Source: Metopolophium dirhodum (lineage: Eukaryota > Arthropoda > Insecta > Hemiptera > Aphididae). Taken from it: a stretch of DNA of 64,000 nucleotides. Location of the stretch: assembly GCF_019925205.1 (NCBI RefSeq), contig NC_083568.1:5963237-6027236 (forward strand). Direction: 5' to 3'. Position numbers and translations under genes: made by a program. This document shows, in pieces, positions 13,401-27,200 of the stretch. A model generated the notes under the pieces. The model was not told the DNA's origin. It did no database searches and saw nothing but the letters and a program-made list of their open reading frames with translations. Position 1 is the stretch's first letter. Each line of letters opens with the position of its first letter.

Positions 13401-16400
13401 TTGCGATTCCATTTGTATAATTATATTATAATATGTTATTATTTAATACGGTTCGGTCGTTTTTTTTCTTTTTTTCTTTATCCCGTTATGCCCGCGTGTA
13501 CAACGAATTTACGACTTATCGTACACGACAACAATGTGTCCCGAATTGTATTTGCATAATAATATAATCTACATTATAATAGGTCGATAAATTGTTTAAA
13601 ATACTGGATTGCTTGTAGCCAATAAAATATATACAAGCCAGCTGAAACAATATGCAAATCCTACACGCGGATTTCCTGCAGGAGACCATCATAATTTATT
13701 TCTTTTTAAACAGACCGTGTACTGCACGATTAATACTAAGCTTCGGCCATTATTTGCACAGCGTTCTACTCTAATATAATAATAATAATAATAATAATAA
13801 TATACCCACGTGTTTCGTTTCGGGCCGTCTCCGGAATTCGCAATTTTTCACCGGGCTACCGTAGGAACGAACATTGGTCGCAGGTCGCGTCGGTCGTTAC
13901 ACGCGATGATGGCCATAATAAGAGATGTAAAATAATAATAATAAAAATGTATGAATAATATTAACGCCGTGCGTACCTATATACACCGGGTGCAGTATAG
14001 GCGTACTCAAATTTTATAATAACTACTCGAGATAAGCCACGTCATTGCGGTATGAATAATCTTTGAATAAACATTTATTTTACGGGATTTAGTCTGCTTT
14101 ACTGTTATTTTTTTCCTCCGCCATTCCTTTGCGAACCGAATCGGCTCCGATCAGATTTTTGTATACGTTTTTATATGACATTATGTGCGGTATAGTTATG
14201 ACCGCCGTTCGTGATATTACCACGTTATGATGATAATTATTAAAGTAATATTTTTGAGGACAACAGTCGTACGAACGTTTATCCGGATGCGCACAATAAT
14301 TCACGGTTTTACTGACATTTTTTTCTAGTCATACGAATTACAGCTCTATACACGGCGAGGAATAAGAAATTGATAATACCTAACATAATATATATTATTT
14401 TGTCGAGGACGCCAAACAACGTTATTTTATAATATATCTTTTTGCGCGGCTCTAATTTTTGGTTTCCCCGTCTAAACAGTTGAAATAAAAAAGTAGCCTT
14501 CTCTTGCATCTGGAGCGAAGAAGGATTACACGAGGACGACACAGCATCTGTTTGAATTTTTTATTTCCCCGCCATAATATATACGTATATACATATTAGA
14601 TTTTTTTCTGCTCTCTAGAAGTTTGCCGGAAGTAGTAAATAACGTTCCGGAAAACGCAAGGGCATTTGAAGAAATTCGAAATAATTAAAAGAAAAAAAAA
14701 AGAAACCAAGGAAAATATTATTAAACTTTTTTATACGGTCGACTTGATTTCACTGCCGAAACACAATATATATATATATATATGTTTAAGTTTTAGAAAA
14801 TATCGATTCGGCATCGGGTTATATTTTTCCGAGTTACAGCAAACTTCTTCCATTTTTTACTGCTAAAGACTGACATGGTGATGCGCAATATAGGGGTGTT
14901 CGAAAAACTCACGGTCGTCCGCGATTGATTTGGTGGCCCTAAAACCCTTCGCCGAGACGGAACGAGCACCTGCACTGTTCTTGCGCGCGTAATTCGCGTG
15001 GATAATCATCATCGTCGTGTCTGCGATAATGCCTTGTCTATATAGGTACCTCACACATATTACACACCCACGACACGGACACGTTTTTGTGTTTTGGGAA
15101 AATCGAAAATTAAATTTTGCACCTGCAGGTGACGATGGTCGTGCAAGTCCTCGCCGCCGGAGGAGTGATTGGCGAAAAAAATAATAATATAATGTTTTGC
15201 GACGATGAACGACCGACGCGAAATACCGTGAAGACCCCGCCGAACTCTGTAAACGCCGTAAGTACCTACCTTATATTATATTGTATAATACGAATTACCT
15301 ATATATTATTAATATTTTTTTTTTCCGTTTGAGGCCGAACGGCAGACCTGCTGCAAGCAAAGGCCCGCCGATAAATAGATAATACTAATGCGATGGAACA
15401 AAACGTGTGGAAACAATAAATAAATAAAAAAAAACCGTATAGGTACATACCGGAATAATAGCATTATAAGCGTCGTCGATTTATATACCTAAAATATTAT
15501 ATTATATCGTTGTACGCGCCAGCCGAACCCTCGGCAGCGCACCCGCCGGACGGTTGGAACGCGAAAATGGCGACGAAATTCAGCGCCAATCGGTCAAAGT
15601 AAATAATAATAATATAATATCATAAGGACTGTTTAATACGGGCCATGAAGACGTATATTATTGTGTGCGCTCGCTGTGAAGTGAGTGTACGATAATAAAA
15701 TAATACTAATGTCGTTATATTATTGTGATTTTAAACCTCTATTATTACCTTGTTGTTTTTCTCTAGTCCTAGTTATAGACCGCTGTATAGTAGTTGTACA
15801 CAGGAGTGGTGACCATAGTATAGTGACCGCTACCACCGCGGACCGGTTGCCCATTCGATTGGTTTCCGTTTTTCATTCTCGTTCACTCGTGTGTGTGTGT
15901 GTGTGTGTGTGTGGGAAAGCGTACGTCCGCGGTTACACACGCACGCATCGCCGTACAATATTATAACCGCAGCGGTTATTCGACTTATTGAGGTATGTGT
16001 TCTGGTCAATGAGATTAGGTATAATATTATATGTATTGTACCGCGGTCGTCGTTGCGGTCTTACGCCTCTTAACCCATTTGTTCCGGTCGGTTTCGAAAT
16101 GGCGTCGGGACATTAAATGAAATCCGACGGGATTACAATGTTAACCGAAAGCGCTAAGTAATCTATTATTATTATTACCACATCCCGTTGAGTATGAAAG
16201 TTTAGAGCGCGCCCCGAGCCGACGAAGTTCGCGATGATTAAGTGATATTAATGGGTCGATTGTATTTTTTCGTTTGTTTATGCGTTTAAAAAACCAACTT
16301 TCGATTAAATAATCGTGCAAAAATATACATAATATTAGTAGGTAGTGTTGAGTTTTCCACTAAACCCATCGGATGACAATATTATTGTAATTTGTCCACA

Positions 16401-17214
16401 CTTTGAGCATTGAAAAGACTTACCACTGCAGTTCACAAAATATATAATTGGTACTTTAAATGCGTTTACAATACAGCAGTTTTATGTTAAAAAATAATAA
16501 TTATTATAACATTATAGTTTGTGTAAAATACATTTTTCCCAATATTTGTCCCATTTGATAACTGTTGATTGACTAATCATTCGTTTTCGCGTCATAAAAC
16601 TGATTTTACTTTAGGTATATACGTTTTCGTTAACAAGCAAAGTGTACTTTTTTCAGTACAATTGTATAAAAGTAGGTAATTAATTAAAAACGATTAGTTA
16701 TAATTTATAAATGACGTTTGGGAAAAACTAACAAAACAATTTTATCAGCTTGAATTAAAATGTATTTTTAAATAAAATAATTCTAATTCTATGACTGAAA
16801 AATATTATGGTTTTCTCTATTATTATATAGTCTTTGATTCTAAAACTATCTTGTAAAATACAAATGGCGTCCTTGATAATAATATGATTACACAATATTG
16901 TATATTGTCTTACATAAAACATGGTATTTACCAAGACAATCAAAAAATAAAACAAAATACCGAGTTATGAATCATTTTTTTACCGTGGTCCTTTCGGGTG
17001 AACTGTCATTAGTGTATTATTTCAAAAGAAACATAATGACATTTTGGCTAATGTTGATATTATATTATTACTGAATGACTTATGTTTTACGAACAAAATG
17101 ACAGTCTGGCACATTTAGAACACGTAACTATTTTTTTTTTTTGTTTTGTCTTAAGTATCACATCAATGTATACTTAACGAATATGCTTTTACGTCATCAG
17201 AACATTAACGTTAA
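13401..17214. other. Gene-poor interval
   Basis: The interval has no supported gene. It contains (AAT)n near 13771-13802, a (TA)n tract near 14766, and a (GT)n microsatellite at 15889-15913. Open frames here are short and low-complexity. Confidence 0.45.
15889..15913. repeat. (GT)n microsatellite
   Basis: About twelve uninterrupted GT units. Confidence 0.9.
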
Positions 17215-17400
17215 ACAACACGGGGCGGAGACGTAAGGAACGTTTAAGCAGCCTCACATGCACGTCAGCGACTAAGTGAAAAGACCTATAAAAAAAAAAA
17301 GAAATGTTATATTTAATTTTAGACGTGGAGTCAAACGGCTTATAATATATACCTGGTACACGGTGGAGTGTAAAAGTAAAACCTTTGGGGAAATTCGTCC
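17215..17400. repeat. Dispersed repeat, copy 2 (related to 13228-13400)
   Basis: This copy lacks the tRNA-like head. It keeps the CAGCGACTAAGTG block, the GACCTAT block, an A-run (17286-17300) followed by GAAATGTTAT, AGACGT, and GGTACAC, in the same order as at 13228-13400. It may be a 5'-truncated SINE inserted into, or carrying, a larger repeat. Confidence 0.4.
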
Positions 17401-20400
17401 AACTAATCTATTCATAGTCCGTATGACAAAATATTATCGAAAAGCACTAAAGCTTTAACGGAGGATTAAAAATACATATTTTTACCGTTAAAGTCTAATG
17501 TTATTCAAACACTGAGTGGAGCGAGTCTGCACAGCAATGGTATGTTAATGATTTTTTTTTACCTTCTAGAAAATATTCGTCGGGAAGGTAAAAGTGCTCT
17601 AAAAGTTTCATAATATTCCTTTCAGTAGGTATACTTACTACATCATTATATACACAATATAAATAATAATTTCACCTGTTGGCTGTTTTCTGTGAACACA
17701 ATTATATTCGAATCATGAGTAAAAAAATTCCCAGTACTTTTGAAAATAACCAAGTAATACAAAACGATTTTATAACTGCTGCAGAGTTTACACAATATCA
17801 GTTTTTTAATTAAATTAAATTTTTACATTTCTTAAAGATCATAATTGCTCTTGATTATTATCGTGCTTACACCTGTATGATTTTTTGATCTCTATTTTCC
17901 CGTATTTTATTAGAATTTTTTTTGATTATTTTAGGTTTACCATAATATTATTGACATCGGCTTTTTCATTTGGTAATATTATTATTTATTTTATATCACA
18001 TACTCACCAATATCATTATTCCGTTTATTTTTAATATATACCACTATACCAATAAGCATCGTAATTTAAACCTTTTATCATATGAATTTCCTTACAATTT
18101 ATTACTATTATTATTATTATGTTTGTACAAATACACGTTGTACACAACGTATTTCATTTCGCTATGTTTTATACGACCGTTCGGAAATTTATATTTCTTC
18201 AAATTTAATATTTAAATACTCTTTTTTTTTATACTTACAAGTTACAACTATAGCTTGTTCAAACAGTTGTAAGAATAAAACTTACAATCGACAGCCATTG
18301 ATCTCGAGCCTCAAAGTAACATATTATGATAATATATACAAATCACTACTACGATCAAACACGACGATTTAAAAACTAGAAATATAATTTATTGAGGTTT
18401 TCGGACTTTTAATACTTTATTCAACTTACAGACATACTGTTTTCATACTATAAAACAATTTTCTTTTCAGTCACTTGTGTTTACGTTCTTTGTTGTATGA
18501 TAAAATTTATGAGTTTTCGACATTACTAGTCACTACATCGTCCTTATACACTGTGATTCATAGTACGTTTTATTCTGGGAAATAGTCCAAAAACTGTTTA
18601 GCATGCATTTAAAATCTACTACTTTAAAAGAGGAGATGGTAGATGGTTCCATCGCTGGTTCTTCCACTTGTTCCGAAGAAAATGTATGGAAACTTATCGC
18701 GATGTCTAAATAACAAATCTTTAGGATATGTGAAAAACAATAGTACTTTTGATTTTTTTTTCTCCCAAATATGCGATACAAAGTGCCTGCCAACATTTAA
18801 TTTTTGATTTAGGTATAGGTACATGTTTATTTACCAATAAATACATTTTATGAGGAAACAATATAATATTATAATATGATAATATCACGAGAATTGTGTT
18901 CGACACAATAAACGCTCCGATCGAAATTTATAAAGTGTCACAATATTATAAAATGCTATAATAATATCGTAGAAATTATTTCGGCGAGGTTCACAATAAT
19001 ATTCGTTTCCGAACGAGTGTATTATTGGCATCGGTTGTATTATATTATATATGTTATTATAATATTATACTTTGTCACGACTACCTTACAGTCGGCCATT
19101 GTGTTTTTATTCCTGCCGTATATGATAAATGAAGTCCACCGCCGCCGCCGCCGCATTATATATTTTATTCACTATACATATGTGTATATACCTCTATCTA
19201 TAATAATATAATATAATAATATAAGTGCACTATTTAAGTAGGTACCTATATCATACGAAACGTATTCGAGCTCGGGGCACGGAGTGGACATATTATTCCT
19301 GCGCAGTAATTTATGATCCATATGAGTTCGATCCGGTCGTCTATCGCGGTGGTCTTGGGTCTCCGCGGCGCGCGCGGTATACCGCGATATAAATATATCT
19401 AATACCACTACCTATGTACCCGGGCAGAGAATAAGGCTGGGTCCTGCACACGCGCGCGGGATACCGGTAACGGTAAAACGATAATTTTATATATTAATAT
19501 TATATGCCGATGACTTGGAGCATTTCCGCACGTGCGTGGGCGACGGCGCGGGGCACGCCACTCGACGGCGACGGTCCGAACATCGCAGCGCCCGTTTGAC
19601 GGAACGTTTCGTCGTACGTTTCGGTTTTCGAAAACACTATTATGACACGCTGGGCCGCCGTATAATAATACGACGACGACGACGACGACGCATATAAATC
19701 GATCACCGACGACGCCCCCGCGAGAAGTCGGACGTCCGTTCTGTCGACGGATTTCGGGTCGCTCGGAAAGCAATAATAATAATAATAATAATATATGCCC
19801 GTCTGCACCAGGCGACACTAAATTATGTATCGTACACACGAGCTCTTATGTCTTATAAATAAGAAGAATAATTAAAACGGCGTTTGTCGAACCAGTCGAA
19901 AACGCGGCGCGGGGAGATCGAAATTTATGGTGGCCGTATATTATTATAAATCAATCAACTTCCTCGGTCTGCCGTTTTTATTTTTTCTCTCTCGTCGTTC
20001 CATCGGTTTCTCGCCGCACCCCCCCCCCCCCCCCCCCCCCATTTATCGTCGTCTGCTCGGTCGGTGCCTGCAGAGCGTGTGTGTCGCACGTTTGTCTATA
20101 AATCCGTTTGCGATCTCGACAGCGAACCCGCAAGACGCGTCTGCGACACCGTCGGTATTAAAATTATTGACAAACGCGATTACAATAATATTGCATCATA
20201 CGGGGAAGAGTCGCAAAGGGCGTATGTCCAAAATTATAAATTTTTCAAGACAGGAAAAAACGTTTCAAACGTTTCGTCGGCCTGATTCCATAATTCGCAA
20301 ACGTCCATAATTTAGATACGACTTTTTCTCAGGTCTTAAAATCATTACACCGGAGATACGATGATTTCTAATTATCGAATGCACGGTGGATAAAACGATA

Positions 20401-21155
20401 CGATTTCAGTTACGACTTTATCATATAGGTACCTACGTTGTGTTTTTTTTTTTGGAATTTTAATCACAAATAATCCCTAAATCAAAAAAAAAATTGAGTT
20501 ACACCCTCTGCCACTTAGGCGGTCCATAAAACGTAATGTGCAGTCTTGTATTTTTTTTTTTTTCGGAAACGGTTGTGCGTCTCTCGCCGGAGAACTTGAG
20601 CAGCGGACCGCGATCTGGTCGGTCGAATTCAGAGGAACGTTACGTGTGTTGTTGTGGACGAAGTCTAACTGCGCACACTCGTTAAAATTTTGTGTTATTA
20701 TTGTACAGTTGTGCGACGCGAATTTTCGGTGATTAAGCGCGAACGGGAGACAAGTGCAATTTGTCTTCGGAGTTAAAATTACAATAATAATATAATGGTT
20801 ATATACATCTCTATACACGTATTATATTTGGTTGGTAGGTATATGTGTATGTGTAGGTACTACGATAGAGGTTTTTTTTTTTAAAGATATTTCGTGGTTT
20901 TTTTTCTTCTTCTCGCCCTCGTGTTGGCGACAATTCAAAGACGGCAGACGGGTATATTATTATTATTATTATCATACTATACACCTCTTGATAATTATAT
21001 ATGCACCGTACAGGCCAAATTAACCGACGGAATTATTCAAAACGTATAATGGAATCGCATTGTACGCTTAGACACATTTCGATGTAATGATTATTATATG
21101 CGTGTGTATGCGATTGCGGTACAGATTGAGTTGTCTCTTTATACTAAGTACCTAC

Positions 21156-21214
<59 letters not shown>

Positions 21215-24200
21215 ACTCTCAAGTGCGTATATTCGGACTTGCCATCTGCTTCCCCGCAACGTTATATATTGGCACCGATTACCAATTATTATTCGCATCG
21301 ACGACGAATTTATTTCGCCGTTATTCCGTATCACGGTAGGTTTGTATCCGTACAATTAGATGCTCTCTCTCTCTCTAAATTAATAAAATATATTATAACA
21401 ATATTATATATACAATATACGTATTATATGGGTACCTAAATCTGGCACTGGACCCGACGACACGATAGTGTATATATATAGTGGGAAAATCGTTTATTCG
21501 ACGCGTGATTTATGTTTTCCTAGAGTTATTCCAGTTATTCGAGTCGTATGTTATAAATCTGTTACATATATTATATGTATATATATATATATTATATTAT
21601 GTACTGCACACACGAAATCCGTTTTTTTTGTTTATACTTTGAATATTATCTTAAATAAATGTGCGTTGCTTATATTTAGGCTCATATATATATTATATGC
21701 GCATGGAATATAATAATAATATGTACAGAGAGAGTTTTCACAATTTATTTATGTTCCCTATGGCTGCGCAGTATCGTAACGCAAGTTATAATCTATTCGA
21801 ATTTAATAAAAAAAAATTTTTAGCAAAACGGCGGCAATATTTTTTTTAATAGCACATTGCATAGCGTTTTTATTGTTTTGAGTTTCTCGAATTTTAAGAA
21901 TAAATAAAAAAAAAAAAACAAAACTTTCGAATCGTTATCGTTCTTACAACTGTGTATATACGGTGACATTAACTTAATGACTGTGAGTGCACTGCAGCAC
22001 ATAAGTTGTGCCTAATACTGGTTGTTGGTATAAGAAATAAAAATAACAATAAAATATTTTTAACTATTATATAATTACAGCTCCACAACAGAAGCTTTAG
22101 CTAGAGTGTAATTGATCGTGGACGTTGAACTCAGACTCAAATTAGGTTGTGGCATAAATTATTTTGGAACCTTTGTATATACTAAAAGCCATTTGTTTCA
22201 AAAGCGACCATCGGGCCATTTGTTCAATTATTTAAGTTACTCGTTTTTTTTTTTTGTTTCTTTTGTTTTTTTCCTCTTACTAAGTATATTATAACTTTTA
22301 ACTGCACAGTTTGCATCAATTCCGAAAGATTAAAAATAATTTGGTGGACTTAACGACGTTTACATTTAACTCGATACAATGTTATAATAATCAATTATGA
22401 CCGATTTAAGCGGATTACTATAATAAATGGAAATATTAATTTCTCTATAAAAAACCTCCTTGACTCATTTTCTTTTGCATTTAAATAATAGGTAACAATA
22501 AAGTAGTTTCCAAACTTAATTTCTATCGTAATTTAATAACATTCTATAAAGTACCAGCTATATATAGTGTTGTTCGAAGTTTATCGAATTTGTTTCAATG
22601 TTTTTTCATCGTGCAATATTATCATAAATTTATAAACATTTAATACAATATTGGCCATCTTTGATTTACATAAATTATTGAAACTGTTCAAGTAGCTGGA
22701 AAATAAGTTTTCAATTCGGAATACCTGAACCCGGGCAACATTTATTAATGCAAGTTTAAATTTAACTTTCCGACTCGCCCACCTAATTTATTACATAACC
22801 TCGTTTAATAATGTTTTATTTATTTTATTCGCGTGTACAATAAATGTTACCTTAGTAAAAGAAAACAAACCAAAACTACACTGCAAAACTTTCATTGCAG
22901 TGTATATCGATAAGATCGGTTTCTTTTCATTTATTATATACGTTGTTCTCATTTTATTTTATTTTCTCAAATAAAACTATATTTGAGTAGATATTAAAAG
23001 TGCCTACCTACAACAATCCGAGTGTTAAATTAATGAACGCGAAACGTTTTAAAATTTATATTTTTTAGTATGCCGGCCGGAAGCCACAATATTTTTATGA
23101 CAAAAGTGATGGTACAATAGTTCCTGGTCGAGTAAGAATGTACATCAAAATGTATAAGTGAATAGATAGTAATACATTATTACCTACTAAACATTTATTA
23201 TTTCGTTTTTTCATACTATTACATTCGATGCAATTATAGAAGTTAGGTTAGGTCTATTAATAAACCTATATCAGAATTTTGATCTGGGCGCAGTAGGTTT
23301 TTTGTGCTAGGGATGCAATATTGTTTATTAACCCTTTGTAGTTAATGTACGCACCTATATGTATGCCATCGTATTACGATAAATGGGAATCATTTAATAT
23401 GACGTTATGATTTTTTATTTTGAAGTGTTCCTAACTTATGGTACAAATTACAAAATAATTAAAATTAATTTTATCGTGTGAATTAGATTACGTGTTTGAG
23501 TTCATAATCAATAAATAATAATAATATTAAAACTATAAATTCTCTTTTGCCCATAGCTATATAACGTCCATTCAATTTACAAAAGATATTTTTCAAAATA
23601 ACCCTTCGAATTGAGCATAATACAGATTACTAAATTTATTACACGTCAATTCTAATAGCATTCAGTTGTTTTTTTTTTTATAGACATTTAAAATATGTAG
23701 GTAGGTACTGTATTATATAATATACAGGTTTTTCGAAATTACTTTTATTTTTGTTACTAATTAATTAAAACATATTGTAATAAATCTCAAAACACATAAT
23801 AGAATTATAAATATTTTTTTTCGGCTATTTAGTCAAAACTATTATACTTACGAGTTTTGTTTCGCGAATATTCAAAAAAAAAAAACCGATTCACACAACA
23901 CCAGCATCAATAGGATGTGAATTTTCTCTTTTTTTTTTCTCAATAATTTTCATAACTGTGATTTTAGTTTACCGTTAATGTTGATACGGTGAGCAACTTT
24001 GTGAGAATAAATCATACACAAGATCAGAGGGGCGGAAAAACGGTTTCCCGTAAATAAAACATATAAATCACCCCATCGTTTTTATGCCCACCGCGAAGAC
24101 TAATCACCAACGATATATTTTCTTGTTTGGGACACCTGACCCGTGGAGGTGGAGCTCTAAGTCCTCACTCATACCATAGATGATATATTATTTTATCACT

Positions 24201-27200
24201 GCTGCGGAGTCCAATGAATGGAAATGTGATAAGAAGTCGGAAGTTGATTTATGCGGCGTAGGTGAGAGAGGTGAAAACGGATATCATCCTTGTACCCTTG
24301 TTTCTGTTTGATAAATGGCCGTTCGCGCCTCTTGGATACACCGCGGAGCAGCCGACATGTGCATTTGCATCCGAATGTTCCGTTATTGCCACCGTGTAAG
24401 TGACCCGAGATTTTTTTCCTGATCTAAAATCAATAACTTCAAAAATAACTATATTAGACTTTTGCAAAAAAAAATAGAAAAATAGGATAAGACTGTTTGT
24501 GAGATTTATAGTTGTTAAAAACGGGTCCATAAAACCCGAGTGTGAAGACCGCATTTCGATAAGTCAAAATAATGTATTTATTTCTGATATAACAATTTTT
24601 TTTTTCGTAAAAGAATATTTATACAACGTTCGGATGACGGGTGATATTTTTAAATCCCCGCGTGGAAGATAAAATAGCACACATATTATAGGTATATGGA
24701 GGTTTAGAACCATAAAACCCCAGAAATCGTATCGTTTCTATTACCATTATATCAATATTATAAGTGGTCGAAAAGAAGAAATGTTATTATTCCATATAGT
24801 TACATGTAGTTACCTAGGTATAGCTATAATTGTATACAATAATGATACACCTATACAATCGACCTATACAATAGGTATATATATATAATATATTATATTA
24901 TTATTATTATTATTAGGTAGGTACATATTATTGTACACGGCATGCACGCACTTAAAGTCTTAAACATACACACACACACACACATACAAACTAAACAGTA
25001 AATAAATTACGAGAACTCTATATAGGGGTAATAATATATATATATATATATAGGACGTAACGTCGGCATTATATGACATCGCGTGTATGCAAATTGATGA
25101 TAATGGGAAACGAAATGTACGCAGAGGAGTGCCTACCGCTACCGACCGGTGTCAATCGTTCCCATTGCCTTGTCGTATAATCATTATTTTATAAATCAGT
25201 TTTAAATGCGAATGGATGGCATTTCGAATAACGCTTTATATATAGTATGTATAGGCATTACTTCCACGGCGCGGCCCATAGTCGTCGTTAAAATTTGCCA
25301 TCAATAAAACAAACGACTTTCCGCGGACAAAGGCATCATTGGCATCATAGACTCTACGTACGGAGTGCGCCGAGCTCGAGGAAAGAAAAAAAGATACACC
25401 GAAGAAAATAATATTACTATCTGTTGACTATCGAATGGACTGATGTAGTTTATTAACCGCGGTTTATCCGTGTTCGTTAAAAATTTCGAAAAAAAAATTA
25501 CACTTGGTGAATTACGTATAGCTACTGAAAACGCTGTACGATTACTGTAAGAAATTGAACAACGCATAACGTATTATATTATATAATTGGTTTTTAGTCG
25601 AGTACAGTAAATTTTTCATTTTAATGAGATTAGTCGAACTACAAAATATTATTAAATCTCGACTAATACTACGACAAGTACTATAATATTATGAGCTCAA
25701 TTTATAGTACAGTATATTTTATATTAATAAAAAAATGTAATGTTTCTATTAAAATATTAATTTGTTTATAAGTCATAAAGTTTTTTTTTTTTTAATTGAA
25801 CCTAGCAAACCTAGCAAAAAGTAATTAAAATGTCATTATATTATTTGCTCGGAGAATTTTCGAATTGTTGAAATTAGTATTAAGTAATATGAAAAAATAT
25901 TTTTCTCATAATACATTTCAAAATAATTTCGTAAAATTGTACATTTTAATACTCAAATATAAAAGTACGATATTACCACGAGGATAATAGTATGGCGTGT
26001 TCAAAGTAAAATATGTCTAGAGAAGTAGGTATATATTTTCATGAATATATATTATTATATTATTATTTCTTATTACCTCACAATATACTGTATATTATTA
26101 AAGGCTATATTATTATAAAATATGTGTCAGTTCGTATATAGTCGGGCGATGAGTGAAAAAGTTGTGAATTAAATCTACACTTGTTTTAACTATGTATAAA
26201 TGCATATACGTTATAATAATAATAATATGTAATAAGTAGTTATAGGTACCTACTCTATTATATTGAAAACGGTAAACTAAGCAATGCGGGGGCATTGATC
26301 AATAAGTAAATGTACGAAATATGACAAACCGCGAACAAATTTTAGTAAAAAACCCAAACTCTGATGACACATTATAATAATATAATAGGTGCTTTTCTCC
26401 TTAACAGTAGTAATGTTTTACTCGGTCCGTTTAGACGTTGCACTGGATAATGTATATAAACTTTCACACTTTGTCCCGAAACATGTAAATTACACATTTA
26501 TAAATTATAACACATTTTAATATATTATCACACCGCGTCGCTGCAGTAAAAATCTTCCACCCGGCTTTACTCATTTCGAAAACCCGTACAATTTGGTTTT
26601 TATATCGGACCAGTAGTTTGTGTTTTTTTTTTTTTGAACGAGCGCCGTACAATAATAATAATAATAATAGAAATGAGTAAGTGATAACATTAATTAAACG
26701 TTTGTTTGACGACGAAAACGTCGTCCGCGCGTGAAACAAATTAATGGATACGATACAAAAGGATACATCTATCTATTATAATACGACAGTCGACAATACG
26801 TATATATAATGCTAGTTATACATACCTATATATATTATAATATGTCTATGTCCACTGGATTCACGGCTTCGGAATCGTATAGCTTAAGCTAATCAAATTT
26901 GAATAAACCGTGAATATATAGGTACACCGTTATTACAATATATTATTATAACACTGAATTGCGCTAACTGCGCTACGTCTGCGCGCCGCCGTGATGGAGG
27001 AGCCGGCAAATTGGGGGGGGGGGGGGCACACGGTCGTGGGGAGACGAACACTACTGCTGATGGAACACAATATACTCGTTTTCGGTGTAATAAAAATCCC
27101 ATTAGATCAAGCTCCCCGGCTTGTTTCAAGAACACCGACACGATATATTCTTATGCCAACGTGCTTTTGGACTTGGTTTTTGTCCGTCCCCTCCATCCTT

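Noticed and set aside
19408..19839. 143-codon minus-strand frame
   Set aside because: It contains repeated valine/leucine/serine runs from triplet repeats, and competing frames are equally open on both strands.
24249..24554. 101-codon minus-strand frame with an acceptor-like TTTTAG near 24424
   Set aside because: The part after the acceptor is protein-like, but no family, partner exon or polyadenylation signal supports it.
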